From Axinella damicornis (taxonomy: Eukaryota > Porifera > Demospongiae > Axinellida > Axinellidae): a stretch of 64,000 bases of DNA. Numbering within the stretch: the stretch's first letter is position 1; each line of letters opens with the position of its first letter. A program made the position numbers and the translations under genes. Location: NCBI GenBank assembly GCA_963931865.1, contig OZ007514.1, positions 5,868,646 to 5,932,645 of the forward strand, in the 5' to 3' direction. The notes below the pieces were generated by a model. The model made no database searches and was not told the origin of the DNA. It worked only from the letters and a program-made list of their open reading frames with translations. Positions 44,005-53,649 of this stretch are shown in pieces.

Positions 44005-44061
44005 CGTGCTGGCAAAGTTGTAAGTGCTGTAATAACTTCGTGTCTTCCCTTTGGCCGCCAT
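44005..44061 (-). CDS. Candidate first coding exon 2 (19 codons)
   Basis: Minus strand: ATGGCGGCC start at 44,061, reading MAAKGKTRSYYSTYNFAST, then donor CACG|gtgagt (phase 0). It is a diverged duplicate of the 43,840-43,885 exon. The phase differs from the death-domain exons, so it cannot splice directly to them in frame. No ETS motif is seen upstream. Confidence 0.3.
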
Positions 44062-44290
44062 TGCTTGCGACATCGACAGAGCGTGGTTGCCACGTGCCAT
44101 GTGCGTTATTTGGAACTAACTGCGATACTTAGCTTTCGCTACGGCGAGTCGCAGCCGGCGTTGCCGGGCTACCAGGAGTGCGGTTGCCCCTCGATATTAT
44201 TCATGAAACAGCCTAACCAAAACCCATAATCACATTTGTAGGGCTACATACGAGGTATTGACTTCGCTGTGGGCCACAATAATGAACATT

Positions 44291-44453
44291 TCATGAGATT
44301 GGTATAGCAGTTCTATGTCGTCGAGTTTGGGGTAGAACACTTTTGGCTCTCTCCCTACTACTTTGTAGTCTCTATGGAGAAGCCCCTCCGCTAGTGTCCT
44401 GTAATTCACTCCCTGCACAGCAGTCAGGACAGTGTCCACTGTGAGGGGTGGAG
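44291..44453 (-). pseudogene. Truncated death-domain exon A
   Basis: The 5' half of the type A exon (acceptor ccacttcag| at 44,453, APPLTVDTVLTAVQGVNYRT…YPKLDDIELLYQSHE), then abrupt divergence at 44,291. The second half, with the W and PSWRR helices, is gone. Compared with 37,025-37,300 it has an extra 36 bases in frame after AEGL (about 44,341-44,378). It cannot fold as a complete domain. Confidence 0.7.
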
Positions 44454-45731
44454 CTGAAGTGGATAGGGAGGGGGAACATACACGTACCTCAATAGATGAT
44501 ATGTAGCAAGGGCATATTGAGCTGCTCAAGGTGGTGTGAGAGCCTGTAACTCACAGAGTAACTGGAAACTTTGCAGCTAGTGTGATATCAGAGGAGGTGA
44601 GAAACTGAATTTCCGATTGTCGGACACCACTGATCACCGGACTTCAACCAAACCATGCTCGATTCGACATGAAAAGTTAATCTGCGGGTTAGTTGCGTAA
44701 AACGACACAGCTCGTATGCAGTATAGTCTGGCACAATCATGCGAGTTGTGTCTGAATGTCTGAAAAAGTCTGCCTACGATCAAAACTTGAGAGTAGACCA
44801 CATTGGCTACCCAGTTCTCTCCCCCCCCCCCCCCCCCCCCCCCAAAGATATGGTTGCCATAACATTGAATTTGGTGGGTTTTGGCAGCTACCAAACACTT
44901 GTGTTGAAACTACCGCACATTAATTCCAACTGCCATTATGCGACATCAAACCATTTCAAATTCTGGGGGGGGGGGGGGGGGGGGGGGGGAGATCTCAGTG
45001 CCTGCCCCCCCCCCCCCCCCCCCCCACAGATATATTATCTATGGCAGAACTATGCTAGCAAGTCCATTGATAAGACCATCCTTTCAGATTATCAGGGCGT
45101 GCACGTAGTCTCGTTACCAGACTATTCCGCTGTTTGGTACCGAGACTAACATGCATGTGGAATTGATGCCCTGGAGCTTAATTCCACAGGTGCTAGTTCT
45201 GTCATGACCATACATGCGCATCCATGAGGACCACTTTGCTAGTTCTCGCGGGCCATGCAGCCGATGCACTTCCGCAAGGCTGCATTACAGGCTCACTTCA
45301 TGGATCAAGAAATTACAAACTAGTTACTAGACAACTGTCCTACTAACCTGTGGTCGTTTTCTCGGCCATTGTGCGCGTTCGGGGTCAGGGACTACATGGA
45401 CAAGTAGGGGAGCGCGTCCTCCCGTACCGTGCGATGGGTCTGTTTCCGCCAACTGGTAGGAGAGGGACACACCCAAACTTTGCAGCCTCGTTCCCATGCT
45501 GTGAGCTGACCCTGGAACCGGAGTACGGGAACGGCGATGGAAGATTGTGCTCATCAACTCAGAGAAGAAGACAAGAGCCTGAAGACTCAGTGAAGAGGAG
45601 GGTATTGCAGCTGTCTTGGGGTTCTCTGGCTATGGTGAGACCTGTAAAAGGATAAATGCAACTTGCATCTCATCTTAAGTTAAGGTGGCAGTGCTCATGA
45701 CTGATGGCTATGGATTCTAATAAGGTTCAGC
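44454..45731. other. Duplicated noncoding blocks
   Basis: 44,454-44,790 resembles 37,301-37,640, and 45,150-45,660 resembles 39,045-39,640. At 45,106-45,149 a minimal TAGTCTCG element is inserted; the block at 39,050 has the empty site, and flanks GCGTGCACG/ACATGCATG are a decayed duplication. No gene. Confidence 0.55.
44821..45025. repeat. Poly-C, poly-G, poly-C cluster
   Basis: C run 44,821-44,843 (23), G run 44,965-44,989 (25), C run 45,005-45,025 (21) within 205 bases. Adjacent G and C runs can pair into very stable hairpins. Open frames with poly-Pro/Gly across it are artefacts. Confidence 0.9.
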
Positions 45732-45734
45732 AAG

Positions 45735-46056
45735 AATAATAATAAGAAGAGAGTATCGAACTCACTATAGGCTACGTTGAATGTATGCGGAAAGTAACGT
45801 GACATCCAGTATGGTGCACGTGATCCACACGGACTCGTCAACTATTGTACTCCCCGATATGGCCGAGTTTACTTGCTGCACGCAAGCCTTGATCGTCGAG
45901 TCAAAGAGGCTAGCTAGCTGTGGTACGGTAGCCATGGCGTCTATGTCAGGTAAGATTGTGTTTTTGACATTAGCACTATACCGGATGTCACGTTACTTTC
46001 CGCATACATTCAACATTAGCCTATAGCGAGTTCGATACTCTCTTCTTATTATTATC
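45735..46056. mobile_element. Inverted-repeat element, about 320 bp
   Basis: Arms of about 75 bases: left 'ataataataagaagagag' … 'gaatgtatgcggaaagtaac', right their inverse ending 'cttattattat'. A reading frame inside has no domain and overlaps the arms. Confidence 0.75.
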
Positions 46057-46082
46057 AGAGAACGCAGTAGCGTTCTCTATTT

Positions 46083-46230
46083 AGGGATGGCCAAGGAAAT
46101 TTTGATTTTACCATACTGATGCACCAGCAGGATAACGGCCAAAGAAGCTACAACCCCCCAAACCAAGCATGCAGACAGAATGATACTGCCTAGCAGTTCA
46201 CAAAAACACTCACAAACGTACCTTAGAGTA
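46083..46230 (-). repeat. Dispersed repeat, inverse orientation
   Basis: The inverse of sequence at about 34,440-34,610 and 61,840-61,990, with weaker relatives at 12,000-12,140, 35,550-35,700 and 62,905-63,060. Shared words include 'gagaacgc', 'ggatggccaaggaaattt' and 'agaatgatactg' (as read here). At least five copies in the window. Confidence 0.65.
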
Positions 46231-46799
46231 CGCGGGAGTCGATGAACATGTCGCGGAGAAAAGTCCTATTTCGTCGTCATCTTTCTTTCTCATAACAAAA
46301 CTTTGCCCAAGGATAGCGTACCAACTAAAGCACTTCTGGAGTTCATTTACGCACAGAACAACACCGATTTCACCGTAGTAGAACCTTTGAGCCCTTTTGT
46401 CCACGAACTGGCAAGAACAGCAGTTTTAGCTACATGTAGCTACGATCCGATGGCATGCTCGCACGACGCCATTTTGAGGCAATGAGGTCTCGTGTTCGCC
46501 AATTGCGCATGCGCAATCCAAAATGCAAGCACATTTTGTGTTCTTTTGCTTGTGATGGCTGCGTTTGGTACACTAACAGAATCCCTGTGAATCTGTCATC
46601 TGGTGGCTCCTATACTGCTACGAGGAAGTTCTACCAACCTGTTCTTGTCAAGATGTATTGTGACTATGCCATCATGGAGGCGTGGCTTTCTTTTCATGAC
46701 ATAACTACAGTGCTGAACTGTGAGGCTAGAGTTTTGGATTTCCATTGCAAGCACATGACCTACACGGCTGCCATGGCACCATCAAGCTCTCTCATCTGA
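46231..46799 (+). other. Unique segment with unassigned open frame
   Basis: 46,455-46,799 is open on the plus strand for 114 codons (start MLARRHFEAM; contains CSFACDGCVWYTNRIPVNLS). It lies directly on and after YY1/NRF1-like motifs. I recognise no domain and see no splice or polyadenylation signal that decides it. It could be a real small exon, a long noncoding transcript or chance. Confidence 0.25.
46468..46516. promoter_or_regulatory. YY1-like and NRF1-like motif pair
   Basis: CGCCATTTTG (46,468-46,477) is the YY1 consensus and TTGCGCATGCGCAA (46,503-46,516) contains a perfect palindromic NRF1 site. The two together within 50 bases are a mark of CpG-type animal promoters. Orientation is undecided. 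Confidence 0.45.
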
Positions 46800-46842
46800 T
46801 GAAAGGTGAATGCCCCACCCCCTCATCCGCGAAGGCAACGAT

Positions 46843-46924
46843 TAGTCTCGCGGGCCAGACGTTCGCGGCGCGCGGAGGGGAGGGCGCGCCTCCGCACGCC
46901 GCTAACGTCTGGCCCGCGAGACTA
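46843..46924. mobile_element. TAGTCTCG-type hairpin, 82 bp, 9-bp duplication
   Basis: Perfect arms TAGTCTCGCGGGCCAGACGT and inverse, GC-rich loop. Flanks GGCAACGAT (46,834-46,842) and GGCAACAAT (46,925-46,933) are a 9-base duplication with one difference. A related degenerate piece lies near 50,630-50,685. Confidence 0.8.
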
Positions 46925-47226
46925 GGCAACAATAAACATTGATCACAACAGCAACATCAAAAATTATTAATGGAAACTGCATTAAAGCCTGCTCAGTGCC
47001 CAGCAGAAGGTCCACGTCCATCAAGAGAGACCATTGCAGCTTTGTTGACATGGTGATCGCCTCGTAGTCTCGGGCCTAGGAACGAGGCTAACATGGTGAT
47101 TAAGTAACAACACCAGTCTGGCATACATCCAGTTCCCCCATACCCTTATGGTGACGTGATGTTGCATGTACCATGACTAAGAAGTTACGCATTTTATGCA
47201 CTCAAAAAAGTACGCAAACTAGTAGC

Positions 47227-47489
47227 AAAAAATTTTCTGAGAAAAATAAAAAGGATTTAGTGATGGCCTGTCACATTCGGAATTATTCCACCCCTCGAAA
47301 AAGCTAAGAAACAAGGAGAAATGCCTTTAACCAGGCTCAGTCCCATCCCCTCCCTAAATTTTATAATGGATGGGACTGAGCCTGGTTAAAGGCATTTCTC
47401 CTTGTTTCTTAGCTTTTTCGAGGGGTGTAATAATTCCGAATGTGACAGGCCATCACTAAATCCTTTTTATTTTTCTCAGAAAATTTTAG
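47227..47489. mobile_element. Near-perfect hairpin element, copy 1
   Basis: Arms of about 110-115 bases (start 'aaaattttctgagaaaaata', core 'gcctgtcacattcgg…ccaggctcagtcccatcc') with a loop of about 20 bases. A second copy with flanking homology is at 49,893-50,176, and decayed relatives are at 34,230, 61,610 and 62,465. Any transcript would form long double-stranded RNA. Confidence 0.85.
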
Positions 47490-47844
47490 GCCACTAGTAC
47501 ACTCTTGGGTTCAGCAATGACCCAACAAATGGTGGTGGTGCTTAGTCTGGCGGCGTTCGTGAATACATTTTAAGGATCGTGAATACATTAATTTTATACT
47601 CGCTGCAAACACTCAGGCTTCAGTTCAAACCACAGGAAGTAATGCCGTATATAGTGATAGCTGGTTCTGCAATCTGATTGGGGCTTCACTCATGGTTGCA
47701 GCGCGACAAAAATGTATATAGGTTTGATTCCAGACCCTCCTTCCCGTGCGAGGGTCTGGCTGTGCCAGACTAGGTGGTGCTGTGGTGGGTTACCCCCATG
47801 AGGTGTTTGGAGAAGGTGTTGAAGATGTGTTTCTATTTTGATAG

Positions 47845-47965
47845 ACATCTATGCTGTTGTGATCCTGAAAGATGGTGAGAGTGGCAGTGGTGAGGAGACG
47901 GCTCAGAGTCTGAAGCAGTTAGTGAAAAGAAGATTGGCTCCTTTGCTGTCCCTCAGCTTGTTGTG
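47845..47965 (+). pseudogene. Acetyl-CoA-synthetase-like exon, copy 3 (acceptor lost, two-base shift)
   Basis: Reads IYAVVILKDGESGSGEETAQ then SLKQLV, but two extra A in 'gtgaaaagaagattgg' shift the frame. The about 30 bases with the pyrimidine tract before the exon are deleted ('ttttgatag' joins 'acatctatg'). Three copies thus carry three different lesions. Confidence 0.6.
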
Positions 47966-48014
47966 GTATGTGTGATGTACCTATATTTATCTCAAGTTGC
48001 ATGGTAGATCAAAC

Positions 48015-48060
48015 CAGGAGCGCATAATGAGGAAGCGAGCTCGCTACCTCATGCGCTCCT
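48015..48060. mobile_element. 46-bp hairpin element with exact 8-bp duplication
   Basis: CAGGAGCGCATAATGAGG and inverse, flanked by GATCAAAC (48,007-48,014 and 48,061-48,068). Copy 1 at 17,150 reads 'gtagatcaaacgtaccgg' without it. Same family as 30,873-30,914 and 59,091-59,132. Confidence 0.85.
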
Positions 48061-48617
48061 GATCAAACGTACCGGTAGTCACTGTAAACACGCTACAGTA
48101 ACCAAGGGCACATGTTCCCATGATTCTTGTAAGCACTATGGGTCTATCCGAAGGGTGGACGGACGGTACGGAGCATTCGGTTACTATCACTTTGCGTCAC
48201 AGTCTATGTGGCCAACCCAACCATGGAAACCAGAGTTGCCTTCTTCTTACAGCTCACTTCAGTTCCATTGTATTTACGGGAGCACTAGGCTTCTCTCTTC
48301 GATTTTCTTCTACGTTTAAACAACACTAGCATCGAAGTAACAGAACCGGCCCTTCTTGGCATTTCCAGTGTTGGAATCGTCTGCTTTTCAAAATCACTCG
48401 CTGTGGTGCCATCCATCATGGGTAATAGAGCCTAAGTGCCTACGAATATCACGCAAGCGACTGAATACTTGTTTCTCAATGTCGATATCAACTACGGGTA
48501 TGCACTGAACAGAAGCCAGACTATGGCACAGCAGTTACCAAGTATGACACAAGAAGATGCTATAGCAACCGTGCTGCTGTATGACAGAAGCCCAATGTGC
48601 AGTTAGATCACGTCCAG

Positions 48618-49686
48618 GGTGGACGTATCTGGTTTACTGTCACTCGCCCTCGGGTGCTTCGTGCCCTCATGCTCGTGACTTTAGATCGGATACATGTCAT
48701 CCCACCTGGGCATGATGTAGCTATAACATACATCTGTCCATACTGAATACTGTCTGCAATCATAACAGCTCAACAGCAGTTAACTATTTGAACTCACAAG
48801 TCCCACTTGAATACGTACCTGCCCCTGCTCTCTCAGCCTTGCGACAAGCAAAGAAGCAAAGAAGGGAGTGCCACTCTGATGCCTTGTGGGTCGATGAGAT
48901 CTTGGTTCGCTGTTTGTGGTATAACCACGTGTTTTGCCGTGGGGCGGCGAGAGATTAGTATAGTTTTACACCAAATGTCCCTGAAGTTATTTTCAGGTGT
49001 GCAACCTTATGATGCCCTTTGTGTGTCAGTACGACCACTGCCTGTCAGTGCCAAACGGTGGCAGCTGTACCACCGTCCCCCTTCAGTGAGACTGCACACT
49101 GCTAGAACCCCGATAGTATGTGACATTTGCGAGCATGTGGGGTGAAAGGGGTGTTCACGTAGGCTAATACGTCATAAACTTAGTCCTACAAGCAAGGCCA
49201 AGCCAATGTACTGTGACTGCACTTGAACACATAGCTAGTTAGTCTCATTCCCAGACTCAACTCGGAGTATAGATCTGCAGGCTACCCGGTATTGCAGGAG
49301 CTGGAGCAGGAGGGGCACTGTTGAAATGTTAATACAGCTCAAGGGTTGTACAAGAGCAATATGAAATGGTGTATCAATAATTATACCACAAACAGCGAAC
49401 CAAGATCTCATCGACCCACAAGGCATCAGAGTGGCACTCCCTTCTTTGCTTCTTTGCTTGTCGCAAGGCTGAGAGAGCAGGGGCAGGTACGTATTCAAGC
49501 GGGACTTGTGAGTTCAAATAGTTAACTGCTGTTGAGCTGTTATGATTGCAGACAATATTCAGTATGGACAGATGTATGTTATAGCTACATCATGCCCAGG
49601 TGGGATGACATGTATCCGATCTAAAGTCACGAGCATGAGGGCACGAAGCACCCGAGGGCGAGTGACAGTAAACCAGATACGTCCAC
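48618..49686. repeat. Inverted duplication, arms about 310 bp
   Basis: 48,618-48,928 and 49,378-49,686 are nearly identical inverse complements (both read 'aagaagggagtgccactctg' and 'acctgcccctgctctctcag' in opposite directions), about 450 bases apart. Copy 1 has the left arm only (about 17,700-18,330, interrupted). The right arm continues into a direct duplicate of 47,040-47,490. A template-switch rearrangement or an assembly join. Confidence 0.8.
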
Positions 49687-49892
49687 CCTTTGTTGACATG
49701 GTGATTGCCTCGTAGTCTCGGGCCTAGAATGAGGCTAACATGCATGGCGATTAACTTGAGTAACAACACCTTAAAGTCTGACATCAGGGCATACATCCAG
49801 TACCCCTGTACCCTTACGGTGATGTTGCACGTACAATGACTAAGAAGTTACGCATTTTCATGCGCTCGAAAAAGTACACGAAGTAGAGGCAA

Positions 49893-50176
49893 AAAATTTT
49901 CTCCGAAAAATTAAAAAGGATTTAGTGATGGCCTGTCACATTCGAATTATTCCACCTCTTGAAAAAGCTAAGAAACAAGGAGAAATGCCATTAACCAGGC
50001 TCAGTCCCATCCCATCCCTAAATTCTACATTTTGCAATGGGATGGGACTGAGCCTGGTTAATGGCATTTCTCCTTGTTTCTTAGCTTTTTCGAGAGGTTG
50101 AATAATTCGAATGTGACAGGCCGGCCATCACTAAATCCTTTTTAATTTTTCGGAGAAAATTTTTTGCCTCTAGTAC
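49893..50176. mobile_element. Near-perfect hairpin element, copy 2
   Basis: Terminal TAGAGGCAAAAAATTTTC-like inverse arms of about 125 bases. 49,690-50,175 as a whole is similar to 47,040-47,490, so it was duplicated with flanks, not by independent insertion. Confidence 0.8.
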
Positions 50177-50960
50177 TAACATATGGAGGCAGCCTCACAC
50201 ATGACTTGAAGTTATATACTAACAATTTTAAACCACAGAATAAAATCAGAAACATAGTCTACCTGACAAGTCCATGACAACCACAGCTCACGAGTACCAC
50301 TCTCGTAGCTAGCTGAATGAGGAAGCGTATAGTTTAGACGGACAGCTGCTTGGAACCAGAGCAGGACGCTCGAGTTCAAGCAAGAATCCGCACCTTCAAG
50401 GACACATTTTAGGCTACACTTGGCTCTGTACTACTGCCACTGTGTTCAGCGGTCAGACAAAAACTATACGCTTCCGCAAAGTACAGTTGCTGGACATCCA
50501 GGGTCTCACTTTTGGATTGGTGTCCTTCCGTCAGTCAAACTCGGCTGTGGTTCGGCCGAACAACAACAGCTTTTAAATTACTGAGACTTCGCCCACAAAA
50601 TGTACAACGACGCCGTGACAGGCACTGGCAGCCTCGGGCCAGCCTCTCGCCACACCCATGTGAGAGTCTGGCCCGCGAGACTACGCCTTCCCGATGTCAA
50701 TAGGTTCACGAAAATTGACAGTACAAACGCGACTAGCCCGCGACCTCCGCCCTTGGACACAGACCGGATCCTGCGGACACAACAGTGGTAAATTGCGAAG
50801 CTGCTATATAGCCATGACGGGCACACTTGGTGTGAGCTGATATTCTGGCCTAGTGACAACAGCGGCGGAGAATTGTCATGATTTTGAAAATTTCCTGACG
50901 GTCAGCCTGACAGCAGATATAGTACGCTACCTCGTATATCGCAAATGTCACAGCATATGA
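50177..50960. other. Unassigned block inside unit Y copy 3
   Basis: Absent from unit Y copy 1. Contains a short inverted-repeat element at 50,321-50,475 (ends GGAAGCGTATAGTTT and inverse) and degenerate TAGTCTCGCGGGCCAG ends near 50,665-50,685. No gene. Confidence 0.5.
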
Positions 50961-51120
50961 GAACCCCACCGTCTTCCTTCAGTGACTGTGGGGCGCAGAT
51001 GGTGTGCAAGAGAAACACTGGGTTATTCGCTAACGCTACGACACCATATGAGTAGAGTTTGATAGTAGTGCCCAGAACATTATGTTATGATACTGGTTTT
51101 ATTGCAGCTGATTAAGTACA

Positions 51121-51429
51121 TTTATTTCAGAACTGGAGACATTATTCCAGCACTGATTGGATCCTTGTCTTCTTCTGTTAGCTCCACTTCTGTAAAGAAT
51201 GTACGGCAGGCAATCAAGTTCATAATGCCAACGGAAGAGATATTTGTCAATTCCTATTGAGGCCGTAGTGAGAGGCCACCATGTCTACAACAATATCTGG
51301 GCCACTGTTCTTGGTGAAGAATCGCATGCCATGCCAGAAGAAGTTGTCAACTGGTTGTCACGTGAAGAGCTGAGAGGCATGAGACATAATAATCTACTAA
51401 TTATCCATGGCGTAAAATACATGCCGTGA
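51121..51429 (+). pseudogene. HIRAN-like fragment, copy 3
   Basis: 51,244-51,429 reads SIPIEAVVRGHHVYNNIWAT then VLGEE, a better match to the HIRAN-like start than copy 1. The upstream frame reads TGDIIPALIGSLSSSVSSTS. The two frames are not continuous and the domain is not completed. Confidence 0.4.
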
Positions 51430-51673
51430 AAAATTAATCCTTGTGAAGCGAAAGTTGAACCGGCGATAATTTCCCACAGTACAAGCAAGGGTAGCTGAAC
51501 AGAATTGGCGTGTGAATAACTCCATGTACTGACTCGTTTCTCCCAGGCCTCCCCTGTTTCCCAAGACCAATTAGAATACCGGAGCATTACTAGAGATTGG
51601 TTGAGATTAATGGCTATAGCAAACAGTGTTGCTTGAGGCTTTGTGTATGAGCGTTGCTTTCTCTGTACTGCAG

Positions 51674-51782
51674 AAGATCCAGCAGAGGTTGGAGGAGGAC
51701 TTTGCTACCATCCAGACGCTCTCATCGGACCCGAGGTTGATCCACCCTGACCTCCCACCCAGCGTGTTTGAAGGGACCAAAG
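51674..51782 (+). pseudogene. Exon C of unit Y, copy 3 (open frame)
   Basis: Acceptor tactgcag| and donor CAAAG|gtgagc, 109 bases, KIQQRLEEDFATIQTLSSDP then RLIHPDLPPSVFEG. Differences from copy 2 are few and keep the frame. Unidentified protein. Confidence 0.45.
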
Positions 51783-52394
51783 GTGAGCCCTGTGCTGAGA
51801 TGCTAACTGCTGCTTTTGTTGTCAGTGATGTGTGTGAATAGCCCAAGGTATCGGACATGCAGACACAGCCTCATTGTCACACCATGTGCAAGTACTAAGC
51901 ATTTGTCCATGTAGTTTAGTTGAGAATGCCATTTGTTGAACAGTTTAAGGCTCAGAAGGTATTATACAGCCGACCAGAGCAATCACTCTAGTGAGCTCAA
52001 CAAGAACTGTACCATCCACAACAGAAGGTGAATTAGTACACGCCAAATGCATTTCCTGGCAGTCAGCTTTGAGGATGATGGGATACATGTACAGCCCATG
52101 TAAGTCCCTATCGCCTCATTCCCAGCCTCATTCAGTAACCATTTACCCTCAGTGTGGGCACATTGCCTTAGTTACTGAAAATAAGTCCATGCACCTAGCA
52201 CCTATGACATACAGATATGCATGTACTATTAGTTCTTTCCTGCATTTCTTGACTTGGTACAAAGGTCAAGTATGTGGGTCAGCAAAGCAGAGGGGACGAG
52301 TCAAACACTTTGGTTAGAACTGTCCATTTTCTTCTTGCTAGGTTTATTTTCTGGGAGTACTGTACATGCCCCAGTTTCATTTTGGGAAGTTGTC

Positions 52395-52585
52395 CATAGT
52401 CTGTAGTACTCTCTGGTAACCTCCAGTAATCTGTAGCTGTACATCATTTGTAGTAATCTCTTGTATTCTCTAGTAATCTCTAGTATTCTCTAGTAATCTC
52501 TAGTATATTCTCTAGTAATCTCTAGTATTCTCTAGTAATCTCTAGTAATGTCTAGTAATCTCTGGTTAACTCTAGTAGTAATCTT
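52395..52585 (+). repeat. AGTAATCTCT tandem repeat, copy 3
   Basis: Same array as 20,284 and 42,427, dominated by 'ctagtaatctctagtattct'. The upstream minisatellite is reduced to about one unit near 52,110-52,135. Confidence 0.85.
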
Positions 52586-52784
52586 TGTAGCTTTGCTGTC
52601 AGTGTAGCTGTTTTGATCAGTCAAGTCCAGAGCCCAGGTTTTACAGTGACCTCAAAAAGAGCCCACACTTAGGATTGTGTCGTTCCTGCTCCCGTCCTGT
52701 TTCCTGTTTCCTGCTTTTCCAGTTGCCCTCTTGTGCTCATCATGTGCTGAACATGTGCTCACCATGTGCTCATCTTGTGCACAG

Positions 52785-52860
52785 GGGTGCTAAGCTGAGT
52801 GTGGTGAAGCAAGGGAGGAGGAGGAGGGAGATGTTGAGGGAGATGTCCCCATCATCATGA
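52785..52860 (+). pseudogene. Exon D of unit Y, copy 3 (donor lost)
   Basis: Acceptor gtgcacag| kept; the donor position reads ATGAGGAAGT instead of ATGAGTAAGT, so splicing should fail. The acidic part is shortened as in copy 1. Confidence 0.4.
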
Positions 52861-52867
52861 GGAAGTA

Positions 52868-52920
52868 CTAGCCTCGTTCCCAGGCCTACCCCGTTTTTTC
52901 TGTTCTTCGGTTTCCGTTGA
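52868..52920 (+). mobile_element. Solo left end of TAGCCTCG-type element
   Basis: Identical to the first 53 bases of the 29,724-30,066 element, with no right end. It replaces about 40 bases of unit Y (compare 20,990-21,030). A deletion or aborted-insertion product. Confidence 0.7.
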
Positions 52921-53016
52921 CAATATACTGTGTAGTGAACTCACAGTAGTTTGTGTGTCTGCTCACATTGTTCTCCTTTTTCCCTTACCCTCTCTCTCTT
53001 ACACACACATTCCCAG

Positions 53017-53124
53017 GTGCTGGTGGTGGAATCGGTGCCATTGGCATATGTTAGAAAGGTTGCTGCACCTGCGATGGTTGGCATGGACCAAGACCCAAGA
53101 GAGGCTGTGCTCAAATTCACAAAG
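53017..53124 (+). pseudogene. Exon E of unit Y, copy 3 (open, 36 codons)
   Basis: Acceptor cattcccag| and donor CAAAG|gtcagt; 108 bases, phase 0, reading VLVVESVPLAYVRKVAAPAM then VGMDQDPREAVLKFTK. It is intact here. I do not recognise the protein. Because the exons D and ACSS-like in this copy are broken, a working gene is unlikely. Confidence 0.45.
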
Positions 53125-53550
53125 GTCAGTTATACCATGTTAGATGGAATTCTTGACCATCCAATCCCTGAGCAAGTCAGTGGGTGATAGCATCATTCTC
53201 AGCCCTCCTCCCAGCTTTTTGGGCAACAGCTGGGTCGAGGTCCTCTGGGGTGAATGCTAGTTCCGTGTCCACGTTTGGGTCAACAGAGGTGGCCTTGTTC
53301 CCAGATGGTAAAAGGAGAGGGGAAACCGTCTCCTCTCTGTTTATACCCTGGGAAAAAGGCAGCAATTGGTGGCATCCATGTCAAGAAAGTTCTCCGAGAA
53401 TTCCCATCAAGGTCCAGTGTCCAGAGATAGACCAAGGCTCCAGAATTAGGAATAAGAGTTTCAGACTAGCTCATGGCTTACTGTAGGCATGGTCAATCAT
53501 GGGCACACCTGTCTTGAGTGAGTGTGTTCAATGGTGGAACCCACTGATAA

Positions 53551-53605
53551 TAGCCTCATTCCCAGGCCACGTGGGAGGAGAGAGAATGGCCTGGGAATGA
53601 GGCTA
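53551..53605. mobile_element. Minimal TAGCCTC-type hairpin
   Basis: TAGCCTCATTCCCAGGCCA and inverse around a 17-base loop. A 9-base duplication is not clear. Confidence 0.65.
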
Positions 53606-53649
53606 TCGCTCTGATTACTGGGCTCTCACTCGACATACCCATCAAAGTT

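Larger units (their letters stand above)
43486..44290. other. Unique segment with two similar promoter/first-exon candidates
   Basis: Not part of the duplicated units. 43,750-43,890 and 43,925-44,065 resemble each other ('agattctgac', 'aactcacc', 'ggccgccattgct'), so an internal duplication is likely. Each carries a minus-strand ATG followed by a consensus donor. Confidence 0.5.

Noticed and set aside
48807..49498. Apparent duplicate small proteins in opposite orientation (shared start MNTYLPLLSQPCDKQRSKEG)
   Set aside because: Same arm of the inverted duplication read twice; no domain or splice context.
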